Below, piece by piece: positions 8,941 to 16,700 of a DNA stretch of 64,000 nt. The DNA comes from Pseudomonas sp. MM223. GTDB lineage: Bacteria > Pseudomonadota > Gammaproteobacteria > Pseudomonadales > Pseudomonadaceae. Position numbers and translations under genes: made by a program. Below the pieces are notes generated by a model. That model made no database searches. It worked only from the letters and a program-made list of their open reading frames with translations, and had not been told where the DNA came from. The number at the start of each line of letters is the position of its first letter. Positions within the stretch are counted from its first letter, which is position 1. Where the stretch lies: assembly GCA_947090765.1 (NCBI GenBank), contig OX352322.1, positions 3,517,501-3,581,500 of the forward strand. Direction: 5' to 3'.

Positions 8941-9147
8941 CCCCCGTATAACTGGCGTCACACCTATGCGACAATATGCTCAATGTCTGGTCTCAACCCC
9001 GCATTTATCGCCCAACAGCTCGGGCATAGCGTGCAGATGCTCTTATCGACTCATGCGCGCTGGATTAACTCGTCTAACGACTGGCAGGAGCTCGAAAAGC
9101 TCCAGATTGGTCCGAAACTGGTCCGTAGCTGCGAAGAAGCCACGTAA
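8941..9147 (+). pseudogene. tyrosine recombinase (phage integrase), C-terminal remnant
   Basis: Only the last 68 residues of an integrase remain, with no start codon or upstream domain. The box II region YNWRHTYAT, the QQLGHS segment and the final LLSTHARWI align with the C-terminal catalytic part of integrases common in Pseudomonas prophages. The nucleophile position, normally Tyr in ST-Y-A-[KR]W, is a CAT (His) codon, one transition from TAT. The fragment is therefore dead twice over: truncated and lacking its nucleophile. It probably remains from an older element at this site or from imprecise excision. Confidence 0.75.
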
Positions 9148-9277
9148 GTTATTGATAGGTAAGCTCCTTGATCTCCACCGCTAACATCACCATGCGATTA
9201 TTTTCGCGGTTTTGAGCGGTCTGGAGTGCAATGTTTTCGGGGGTTTCAGCCTCTCAACAACGCACCAAAACGCATGC

Positions 9278-9300
9278 ATTGGCCCAAGAATTGGCCCAAG
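9278..9300. repeat. tandem 11-bp direct repeat
   Basis: ATTGGCCCAAG occurs twice, separated by one base (9278-9288 and 9290-9300). A diverged version with the same doubled pattern is found at about 9107-9124 inside the integrase remnant. These could be arm-type binding sites near an attachment site, or a duplicated integrase tail; the sequence alone does not decide. Confidence 0.45.
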
Positions 9301-9329
9301 CCTGCGCCCTCCTTCGGCGTTCTGCCGGC

Positions 9330-9545
9330 CTAATCCCCGCTAGTTTCAGATCCATCCAGCGCCCAAAGCCTGGCCGCCTCGACGATCTCCAGCATGTCGA
9401 CCAGGTCGCCGTCATCGACTTCCTGTCTCCGGTGAGCGGCATAGGCCATTTCACTGAGCACAGCCGCACGCCCATCAGGATCAGTTATCAGGGCCGTCTG
9501 GTCGTCCAGTTCCGCCACCCAGGCCTGTGGTATTCCCACCATCAT
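9330..9545 (-). CDS. small phage protein, unknown function
   Basis: 71 residues starting [16 protein letters not shown]. The ATG overlaps the preceding stop as ATGA, a strong sign of translational coupling. The sequence is acidic and helical ([20 protein letters not shown]). It is the last gene of the leftward transcript that starts at the LexA-controlled promoter near 9.87 kb and lies at the extreme left end of the prophage. No family recognised. Confidence 0.6.
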   Translation of the reverse strand: MMVGIPQAWVAELDDQTALITDPDGRAAVLSEMAYAAHRRQEVDDGDLVDMLEIVEAARLWALDGSETSGD

Positions 9546-9835
9546 TCTGCCCTGCACCACCAAGACTGCGCGTAGAGCACGCCGTCGACCTCCTCCACCC
9601 CGTTGATGTTGATCCCGAGCTGGGCCATGCCGTTGACCTTGGCGTCGTGCAACCGCGGGATGATGTCCGGCCCAGGCGACGGGTTGAACACCCAGGCCTG
9701 TGTCGATACCCGGCCCAGCGGCTCGCTGTGGTGATCGCCGATGTGGATGTCGGCCCGCAGGGGCTGGATCTTCCCGAGCTGGCTTGTTGGGATGGCCACG
9801 CCATTCACGCGGCGGCGAACGAGGAGGAAGTACAT
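9542..9835 (-). CDS. LexA-controlled phage gene beside the lysis cassette
   Basis: A 97-residue product starting [20 protein letters not shown]. The frame is also open upstream, but the ATG at 9835 is chosen because a promoter with a perfect LexA box ends 13 bp before it. The ribosome site is weak (GGTG). Motifs such as [14 protein letters not shown] and WVFNPSPGP give no family match I recognise. It is translationally coupled to the 71-residue gene after it. Tight LexA control beside the spanin genes suggests a role during induction, but that is inference. Confidence 0.6.
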   Translation of the reverse strand: MYFLLVRRRVNGVAIPTSQLGKIQPLRADIHIGDHHSEPLGRVSTQAWVFNPSPGPDIIPRLHDAKVNGMAQLGININGVEEVDGVLYAQSWWCRAE

Positions 9836-10132
9836 AGAGCACCAATACTGTATAGATAAACAGTATCGTATAGACGGACTCGGTCGCGGGCAATTGCCGA
9901 TCAGCGGATCAGTGAAGAGGCGGCAAATCCTTTCCCCGAGCCTTGGCGATGACACGGGCTGGTAATCGGACACCACCTGGAACAGCGACTCGGCCAGTAG
10001 GCGCAACCGCTCGATCTCTTCCACCGGCTCACCGCGATCCTGGGCCTGGTGATACTCCCGCAGGGCGTCGACAGCTTGCTGGATCAGCGGCTCACCGGCC
10101 TCAACCATCCCTATGAAGGTGCGCTTGTCCAC
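9542..10132 (-). CDS. upstream phage gene whose frame runs into the LexA-controlled gene
   Basis: The ATG at 10132 opens a 196-codon frame. Its first 58 residues ([20 protein letters not shown]...FQVVSDYQ) look like a genuine small helical phage protein. The next 40 or so residues correspond to DNA that holds the LexA promoter and look non-coding, and the last 97 residues are the LexA-controlled product. Either the small gene lost its stop codon or a fused protein is made. It follows Rz by 13 bp in the lysis cassette. Function unknown. Confidence 0.5.
   Translation of the reverse strand: MDKRTFIGMVEAGEPLIQQAVDALREYHQAQDRGEPVEEIERLRLLAESLFQVVSDYQPVSSPRLGERICRLFTDPLIGNCPRPSPSIRYCLSIQYWCSMYFLLVRRRVNGVAIPTSQLGKIQPLRADIHIGDHHSEPLGRVSTQAWVFNPSPGPDIIPRLHDAKVNGMAQLGININGVEEVDGVLYAQSWWCRAE
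9848..9893 (-). promoter_or_regulatory. sigma-70 promoter with LexA (SOS) box
   Basis: On the minus strand: -35 TTGCCC (9893-9888), 17-bp spacer, -10 TACGAT (9870-9865), followed at once by CTGTTTATCTATACAG (9863-9848), which fits the CTG-N10-CAG LexA consensus. The box is extended by matching arms (ATACTGT/ACAGTAT). LexA bound here would cover the start of transcription of the gene beginning at 9835. A second promoter of the same design is at 51.56 kb. Confidence 0.85.
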
Positions 10133-10145
10133 TTCCCTGCTCCGA

Positions 10146-10643
10146 TCACTTGATCAAGGCATTATAGGACGCTTCGCAGGCGAGGCCCGCTATTCGGGCT
10201 TGGTCATAAGCTTTCGCCAGCTCTCCCGCTCTCGCATCAGCCCGTGCGAGCAGGTCGGAGAGCACCATGGCGGCGCGGGTGGCTGTCTGGCCTCTGGCGA
10301 CAGCGGCGGTATCCGTGCCGGGGCAACTGATGGCGGCAGCGAACTTGGCACCGTCGTCGTGCAACCGCTGGCCAGCAGCATCGGCGCCAGCAGCGCCAGT
10401 ATTAGCAATCTTGCGCTCTTTCTCGGCATGCGCTCTCACCTCCTCCTGCGCCGTGGCGCGTCGTTGTTCTTCTTGGCGCGCCGCGCGTTCGCCGATCACC
10501 TCGGCCAGGCGGTCGCCGCTGTCTCGCTCTGCTGTTGCCAGGGCGGCTTCGGCCCGCTCCACTGACCGGCCGTGGTGGTACACGCCCCAGTAGGAAGCGA
10601 GCAGCGCCAGCAGCAGCGCCGACCTGATGGCCCAAGACTTCAT
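10146..10643 (-). CDS. i-spanin (Rz-like) lysis protein
   Basis: 165 residues with one N-terminal membrane segment (about 7-22) and a long Ala/Glu/Arg-rich helical periplasmic part, the plan of Rz-type inner-membrane spanins. In such phages it pairs with an outer-membrane lipoprotein to fuse the membranes at the last step of lysis. A lipoprotein gene of exactly that kind is nested inside in another frame (10190-10429). It overlaps the end of the endolysin-like gene by 4 bp. Identification rests on topology, position and the nested partner. Confidence 0.8.
   Translation of the reverse strand: MKSWAIRSALLLALLASYWGVYHHGRSVERAEAALATAERDSGDRLAEVIGERAARQEEQRRATAQEEVRAHAEKERKIANTGAAGADAAGQRLHDDGAKFAAAISCPGTDTAAVARGQTATRAAMVLSDLLARADARAGELAKAYDQARIAGLACEASYNALIK
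10190..10429 (-). CDS. o-spanin (Rz1-like) lipoprotein nested within Rz
   Basis: A 79-residue frame wholly inside the Rz-like gene. It starts MPRKSARLLILALLAPMLLA, has lipobox LASGC with Cys at residue 23, and a proline-rich mature part (PPSVAPARIPPLSPEARQPP). A short proline-rich lipoprotein embedded out of frame in Rz is the classic lambda Rz/Rz1 layout. The protein would sit in the inner leaflet of the outer membrane and bind the i-spanin across the periplasm. Confidence 0.75.
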   Translation of the reverse strand: MPRKSARLLILALLAPMLLASGCTTTVPSSLPPSVAPARIPPLSPEARQPPAPPWCSPTCSHGLMRERESWRKLMTKPE

Positions 10644-11083
10644 GCCAGCGCCCTCCGCACACCTTCGTCGATGATCGCGGCGGCGTAAGGGTTTCCGCCG
10701 TTCTCATGGATGATGATGCTCACCACCATGCCGCGAAGCGTTGCGGGATCTTTGATGTTGATCGGGTCAATGGTCCGCACGCCCAGCCGCCTGGCCACGG
10801 TCGCAGCGTAAGCCTGAGTGTTGTTCTCGTTGCTCGGCGCCCAGCGGCTGATGGTCTCCAGCACGGTGTCGATGCCCTTCCCGCCAACGCCGGGCATCCC
10901 ATCCTTGCCCCGATAGTTGATTAGCAGTTTGCCCAGAGCGCGGATGCCGTTCTCTGGCGTATCGAAGCGGGCAAAGCGTGGCTTGGCAACACCGACCTCC
11001 AGGCCGAGCTGGCCCTGCCAGGCATTGCGTGGGTTGAAATCGATGTTGCCGGGGTTGTTGTTGCGGATGCCGCGTGCGGTCAT
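10640..11083 (-). CDS. endolysin-like / lysozyme-superfamily phage protein
   Basis: 147 residues starting MTARGIRNNNPGNIDFNPR. The N-terminal RGIRNNNPGNI and RFARFDTPENGIRALGKLLINYR match a group often annotated as phage structural protein P5 or virion lysozyme-like protein. Its place directly before Rz/Rz1 suggests it is the cell-wall degrading enzyme of the lysis cassette. There is no signal peptide, so export would need the holins, which lie 29 kb upstream. It starts just after a terminator, so its expression may be controlled separately from the tail fibre genes. Confidence 0.65.
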   Translation of the reverse strand: MTARGIRNNNPGNIDFNPRNAWQGQLGLEVGVAKPRFARFDTPENGIRALGKLLINYRGKDGMPGVGGKGIDTVLETISRWAPSNENNTQAYAATVARRLGVRTIDPINIKDPATLRGMVVSIIIHENGGNPYAAAIIDEGVRRALA

Positions 11084-11098
11084 GGGTTTTCTCCAGAC

Positions 11099-11122
11099 AA
11101 AAAAATACCGCCAGGTGGCGGT
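11099..11122 (-). terminator. rho-independent terminator after the fibre genes
   Basis: Minus-strand stem ACCGCC/GGCGGT with loop ACCT, followed by ATTTTTTT. It separates the tail fibre assembly gene (ending 11141) from the endolysin-like gene (starting 11083). Late antitermination would be needed for read-through into the lysis genes. Confidence 0.75.
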
Positions 11123-11140
11123 CGGTGTTTTCGGTGCGGA

Positions 11141-11734
11141 TCAGGCCGGCGGCGCGGGCCAATCAATGTCGTTGGGGTAGCCTTCCTGGTCGGCTAAGCG
11201 GCTCAGCGCCACGCGGTAGCGTTTCCAGTCGATAAGCAGAGCGGCCTCAGCTTCGGTGGCCTCGTCAAGCTCAACGGCATCCTGCAGCGGGGCAATCGCT
11301 GCATCGGCCACGGCGCGCCGCTGCGCCTGTTCAGAAACCACAGTAGCCAGCAGCTGCTCAGCATCGGCTTGGGCCTTGGCCTCGGCGGTGATGACTTGCG
11401 ACCAGTCAATCACGCCGGGAGTCGCGTCCAGACGTTCGCCCAAGTCCAGGCCGGGCAACTGCACCTGACCGTCAGCCGGATAAAGGTCGACCGGGAAGCG
11501 CGCACCCTGCGGTGCGTCGGCGTCATGAGGCAGCATCAGGGTCAGCACCAAGTCACCGTTGATACGCTCTACAGGGGCAATCACGAAATCGCAGCCTACG
11601 GCCTCGGCCGGCAAAGTCGCGCCATCGGCCAGGCGCGAGAAGTCTAGGGCTACGCCGTTCACCTCCAGAGTGTCGCCGGCCTTCACAACCGAGAGGTGGG
11701 CGTCAGAACGAACCGGAGAAAGCTTGATAATCAT
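11141..11734 (-). CDS. tail fibre assembly protein (Tfa-like)
   Basis: 197 residues starting MIIKLSPVRSDAHLSVVKAG; the ATG overlaps the fibre gene stop (TAATG). The C-terminal LLIDWKRYRVALSRLADQEG and DIDWPAPPA match the conserved end of Tfa chaperones, which help fibre trimers fold and may stay on the tip. The middle is an Ala/Glu-rich helix. Its position directly after the fibre gene fits. Confidence 0.8.
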   Translation of the reverse strand: MIIKLSPVRSDAHLSVVKAGDTLEVNGVALDFSRLADGATLPAEAVGCDFVIAPVERINGDLVLTLMLPHDADAPQGARFPVDLYPADGQVQLPGLDLGERLDATPGVIDWSQVITAEAKAQADAEQLLATVVSEQAQRRAVADAAIAPLQDAVELDEATEAEAALLIDWKRYRVALSRLADQEGYPNDIDWPAPPA

Positions 11735-12537
11735 TAGTACCACCTCCCGACTGCAAGAAAATCAACGGAAATGTTGGCTAAATCGCCACCGCTATAAAGC
11801 GCTGACAAATAGATCTCTGTAATCGCTGTGGCGTTAGCCGAAATGTAAGAGCACCAAGCGCCTCGCCCTCCAATCACACCATCCTTCGCAGCCGCAAAAA
11901 CTTTTGGTGGAACAGCGAATGTTGCAGAAAGGGCTTTACCAACAGGTTGGCTGTAATAGCGCCCAGCTGTTGAGGAAGAACTCCACGCTGTACCCGAGAC
12001 GGCGAGACTACCGACACACACCATCAAGCCACCAGCGAACTTGTAATACTCACCGTTCGCGTTGCTTCCGACTTCGATGATCGCGCCGGTGGGCACACCG
12101 CCTACCTGGCTGACGGCGCCCACAATATCTGCTATTGCCGCTGCTTTAAGGCCGAGACCACTTCGCCCCAATGCCGCCGTATTGCCGCCGGTACCGCCCT
12201 TCGACACCGGCACCACGTTCTCTGTCGAGACCGAGCCCAGGCCGGCCAGCGTGGAGCCCCAGGTGTTGGCGATATCGTTGAACTTGTCGGCCAGCGTCTT
12301 GGTGTAACCCTGCATCGGCGCGAAGGCATAGGTGCCGGCGGACACCGTGGCACCCTGGTAGGCCGGCAGGATGCTCAGCACCGTTCCGCTGGCGATGTTG
12401 GTCACTTCGTACCAGCGCCCGTCCGGGCCGAGGAACGCATCCCCCACCCTGCCGTTCGCCGCAAAGTTGGTGCCGGTGCCAGTCACCGTTGTTTGGCCAG
12501 CCGTGATCGCGACCGTGCCTGTCCTGTACCAGGGCAT
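11734..12537 (-). CDS. tail fibre protein
   Basis: 267 residues starting MPWYRTGTVAITAGQTTVTG, an N-terminal segment found on many phage fibre proteins. A middle segment GYTKTLADKFNDIANTWGST and a Gly/Ser-rich turn (VPVSKGGTGGNTAALGRSGL) precede a C-terminal beta-rich domain ending in VDFLAVGRWY, likely the receptor-binding part. It is probably trimeric. It lies between a tail-tip gene and its own assembly chaperone. Confidence 0.8.
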   Translation of the reverse strand: MPWYRTGTVAITAGQTTVTGTGTNFAANGRVGDAFLGPDGRWYEVTNIASGTVLSILPAYQGATVSAGTYAFAPMQGYTKTLADKFNDIANTWGSTLAGLGSVSTENVVPVSKGGTGGNTAALGRSGLGLKAAAIADIVGAVSQVGGVPTGAIIEVGSNANGEYYKFAGGLMVCVGSLAVSGTAWSSSSTAGRYYSQPVGKALSATFAVPPKVFAAAKDGVIGGRGAWCSYISANATAITEIYLSALYSGGDLANISVDFLAVGRWY

Positions 12538-12549
12538 AGGATGCTCCGA

Positions 12550-13422
12550 TTAGTTGAATGGGAATGGCAGGTTGTCCGTCTTGATGACGAGCGCCTGCGG
12601 GTATCGATCGGTGGGGATGTCGAAATAGGCGTTGGCAGCAGTAGTGCTGTAAATCATCGTGGTGCGCGCAGCATCGCAGGCCATGAAGTAGATGCCTCCG
12701 GCTGCACCATATGCGCCATCCATGTGCGCTTGCATGCTCCCGCGAGCCGGGAATGGCGAGCCTGGCGAAGACATATCATCCATGATCCCTTGCCCGAGCG
12801 AGCGTGAAAAGGTCGTGCTAGCAGCGAACTCACCCGATCCTATCGCGATAAAGATCCTCGCCACGCAGTAGTAGGGGCCGCTACTGATAAACCTAGTAGC
12901 CTGCTTGGTCGCGCCGGCGAAAGGAACGCCGTACATGGCAATACCGTTGATTACCGTCGGTGTTGGGGGTGGTGGCGCATTTATCCTGGCGACGATGTTG
13001 AGCGGATACTGCAGAGAGTTGAAGGTGAGCGCGCCGGATTCGTCGTAGCACTTTAGGCCGGCCCCATTCAGCGTGTTCCGCATGGTGTCGAAGTAGTAGA
13101 ACTTCGTTGAGGGGCTGGCCCCGATGAAGTAGAACGTCGTGGTGTCACCTGACTTTGAGGATCCGCAAGAGATCCCCGAACCCGTGATGAATACGATCGG
13201 CGCTACTGCCCCCGTAACGCTGAAACCGTGGACTGCATCGGTTATCGACGACTCTGCATAACTGCTCCCTTCATTGGGTGGCAACTGGGCTGAGCGATGA
13301 TAGAGGCGCGGCCAATTGACCTGGAACGAGAGATAGCCGCTTTTAAGAAGACCGTAAGTAATCTTCTCGGTATCGAACAGTAACTGCCCGTTCTCCTTGT
13401 AAACCTTCAGACCTGCTGACAT
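12550..13422 (-). CDS. tail-tip/fibre protein, unknown receptor
   Basis: 290 residues starting MSAGLKVYKENGQLLFDTEK; the ATG overlaps the stop of the gene before it. The first 30 residues match the start of that 104-residue protein (MTAGLKVYDPSGLALLDMTS), so the two share an attachment-type N-terminal module. The rest is beta-rich, with PPPPTPTVI as a likely linker at about residue 150 and an aromatic C-terminus. Placement between J and the fibre suggests a tip or side-fibre component. Confidence 0.65.
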   Translation of the reverse strand: MSAGLKVYKENGQLLFDTEKITYGLLKSGYLSFQVNWPRLYHRSAQLPPNEGSSYAESSITDAVHGFSVTGAVAPIVFITGSGISCGSSKSGDTTTFYFIGASPSTKFYYFDTMRNTLNGAGLKCYDESGALTFNSLQYPLNIVARINAPPPPTPTVINGIAMYGVPFAGATKQATRFISSGPYYCVARIFIAIGSGEFAASTTFSRSLGQGIMDDMSSPGSPFPARGSMQAHMDGAYGAAGGIYFMACDAARTTMIYSTTAANAYFDIPTDRYPQALVIKTDNLPFPFN

Positions 13423-13736
13423 TAGTAGTAGCCATAGTGAATGCGGCAGTTGAGTGAGTAGAAGCCCCAGCCGCCGGCGTATGAGTACTGCCAAGCCAGA
13501 GTGGCGGCGGAGGCCCCCACGGCCAGGGTCACCCCCGGCCGCTTGCCGAGATACTTGTTCTGGGCGGAAAGCTCGGTGATGGCGTAGAACAGCGTTCTCC
13601 CAGCCGGCGGCAGGGGAATCGAGAGCGACCCATTGGCCGCCCCCGTATCCACGTACCCCATCATCTGGCTGATCGTGCTGGTCATATCCAGCAGCGCCAG
13701 GCCGCTCGGGTCGTAGACCTTCAGGCCTGCCGTCAT
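13422..13736 (-). CDS. small tail-tip protein with shared N-terminal module
   Basis: 104 residues starting MTAGLKVYDPSGLALLDMTS. The N-terminus is related to the next protein in the operon; the remainder is predicted beta-structure ending in HYGYY. It overlaps the end of J by 4 bp, so it is coupled to it. Probably a virion protein at the tail tip. Confidence 0.65.
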   Translation of the reverse strand: MTAGLKVYDPSGLALLDMTSTISQMMGYVDTGAANGSLSIPLPPAGRTLFYAITELSAQNKYLGKRPGVTLAVGASAATLAWQYSYAGGWGFYSLNCRIHYGYY

Positions 13737-16700
13737 ACGTTCACTCCCAGATCGATCGCCAGATTGCCGTTGGCGTGGTAGATGCGCAGGCGCTGGTTGT
13801 TGATCAGCAAGCGCCCCTGACCCGCTACCGTGCCGTTGATCTCGAACGTCCCGCTCTTGTTCAGGATCCAGCCCTGCTGGCCGGCCACGTAGTTGGTCGG
13901 CTCGATGTAACTGCCGATCTTGGCGTTGGTAATGGTGCCGTCTTGGATGAAGGCCTCATTCATGAACACCTGGCCGCCCTGCACCGCGAATGGTGAGGAA
14001 AGCGTGCCGTTGATGCCGTTGACCACCGCGAACCGGTCGGCCGAGACCAGGAACTGGCTTTGCAGGCCGGCCGGCCCGTTCTCGATGCCAAGGCCGATTC
14101 CAGCGGCCACATACTGCCCCTGTGCGTTGACCTGCATCTTGACCGACCACATGGTACTGGCTTTGTCGTCAAGTGCAGCCAAGGCCTGGCTCGTGACCTG
14201 CACCGAGGCGCTGGTTTTCTGTATCTCACCGTTGGTTTTATCCAGCGCCGAATTGAACGACACCTCCAGCGTTTCGGTCTTCTTCGCCTGGGCGTCGATC
14301 TCAGTTGCTCGCGTCTTCGCTTCTTCGGCGATCTTGGCCGTGCTCTCCCATGCCTTCAGGGCCCCGGCAAGCTCACCCTCGGCGTTGTCGTCCCGCCCAG
14401 TCGTGTATACCGCCTCGATGGTAGTGCGCATCGAGGCAACCGCCTGGTCGGTGTCGGCCTGGGCCTGCTCAACTATCTGGATCTTGCCAGCGTTCTCGTC
14501 CACCTGAGCGCTGACGGTATCAACCAGTAGCCCTAGGGCTTCGTCGCCATCGACTCGGGCGGTCGCCTCGTTCTCTACAGCCGCTTCCCGCGCCTGACGC
14601 TCGCCTGTCACCGCGCTGTCCCGGTCAAGCTTCTCCTGGTCGAGTGCCTGATTAGCGGCATCGACCCGTGCATTGACCGATTGGAGGCGCGAGGCAGTCG
14701 AGCTTTCGTTGTCGGTGACTGTGGTCTCCAGCTGCGAAATGCTCGCGGTATTGCCGGCCACCTTGGTATTCACTTCCGAGAACCTGCTGGCCGTGGCCTG
14801 CTCGTTCGTGACAACCGTCTGCTCCAGGCTGCGGATACTGCCAGTGTTGTCCGCGACCCTCGCCTCCACACCTGTCACTCGAGTTGCCATCGCCTCGTTC
14901 TGGGTCGCCCTGGTGCGCGACTCTTCGTACACCTTGGCAAGCGTATCCCAGCCCCGTAGCGCATCAGTGAGCGCGCCTTCCGGGTTTTCGTCGCGGTACG
15001 CCGACTGCACGGCCTGAAGCATGGCCGCGTTCACCGTCACCTTCCCATCTACCGTCGCGATGTCCGTGGTGTTCTTCGCAACCGCTTGGGCCAGGCCATT
15101 TGCCGTTTCGGCAATGCTGCCGATATCAACCCAGTAGGTTGGGTTAGGCGGTGCGTTGCTACCGTCCGCCGCCGCCGGTACCGGCGCAATGGCCATGTAC
15201 AAGCGCTGGCCGCTGCGCACAGCGTCGTGCTTGGCGTAGGCGTTGGTGGCCACGTACTCGAGCGGGTCGGTCAATTCGGTGATCAGGTCCTCCAGCTCCT
15301 GTTTGGCCGCCTCGATACGGCCATTCACCGATTCCGGGCCCTCGCCGGAAATCTTCTCGATTTCGCGCAGAAGCTCCTGGCCCAGTTCGCTCTCGGTGAT
15401 TTGGCCGCTGATCAGTTCAAGGATCGGGCCTGCATCAGCGCCCGATTGCCCGAACACCCAGCCTGTCCAGGGGCCGGTGTTTCCAGTGCGATCTGCTAGG
15501 CGAGCCCGGAAAAACCCGGTTACGCCCGCGGCCATTCCACTCTTGAGATATGTCCTTGTCGGGTAGGCCGCCATCGACAACTGCACCGGATCATCGCCGG
15601 AAGCAACCAGGGATTCCTGGATCTCGGTGTAAAAGGTGTCAGCGGCACCTTCAGGGAACGACCAGTTCAGGCGAATACCGAACAGTTCAGTGGCAGCGCT
15701 AAAACTTGCCAACGCCGGAGGCTCACCGGTCTTTCCATAAAGCTGAGTCGGCTCCGAGTAGGCCCACAGGGAGCTGCTGTCCGCGGCTCCTACCGCAGAG
15801 ACGCGCGCGGTATAGACGCCGGTGTAGATCCCTTTCACCTCAATGGACGCTGTATAGGTAACACCGGCATAGATCCAGTCGCCGTCGTCGCGCTTCCACC
15901 ACACGTTGTAGCGCTGCGCCCCGCGCGGAGCATCCCAGGTGACTCGCATCGTCGCCACATTGACGCCTTGGCTGACCGTGTCGAAGGTGCTCAGCTCAAC
16001 ATTGGTCGGCGGTGCCTGCACCGCACCCGGCAGAATGCTGGTAGGTGGCGTGACAATCTGCGCCCCGTTGTCGATCGCCTCGAACTTGCTTGCGTTGTAC
16101 TGAACAGCCACGATGTCGTACTGCAGCTTGTCGTCGCCGAAGTTCTCGTTCACGGTGAGGACCCGGTAGGTCTCTGCCACAAGCTCAGCCGTCTCGATGG
16201 TGTAAATCGACTCCTTCACCGGCGTCGCGCTGAAGGCCTGAGTCACGGTGACCACGCGGCCAACCACTGAGCGAATAACCCTGGTTTCAGCCACGCCCTT
16301 CGGCAAGATGACCACCAGAGTATCGCCGGCAGCGCCAGTGACATCGTTGTCCATCGTCACGGTAGTCGAGGTCGCCGCCTTCACGCGGCCGCTCAGTGGC
16401 ACGCCCGCGAAGTGCTCGTCGGCCACTCGAATGATATCGCCGGGTCGGCAGATCGTGCCGTCCAGGCCAACGCTGAAGTTGATGGTCCCTGTTTCAAGCC
16501 GGTTGGTCAGCAAGATGTACTTTCCAGCTCGCTGCGCCTGGCCTTGAGAAACACAGCCGAACGCGGTCACTTCCGTTTCACGAACCCCGTAACGGCCCAG
16601 CGACACCCGGTCCTGCACATACTCAACGCGCTGGTTGCCGAAGTTCTCACGATCGGTCCAAGCCACCTTGGAAACGCTGAAGCGAGTGGACCCGCTCGAC

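Noticed and set aside
8579..9330. tRNA-based attachment site
   Set aside because: No tRNA 3' end is found at the left border, and the right border is outside the window, so no attachment core can be claimed.
10269..10565. Plus-strand frames opposite the spanin gene
   Set aside because: They mirror the Ala/Arg-rich Rz sequence and have no ribosome site; the nested minus-strand lipoprotein is the only second frame with a signal.
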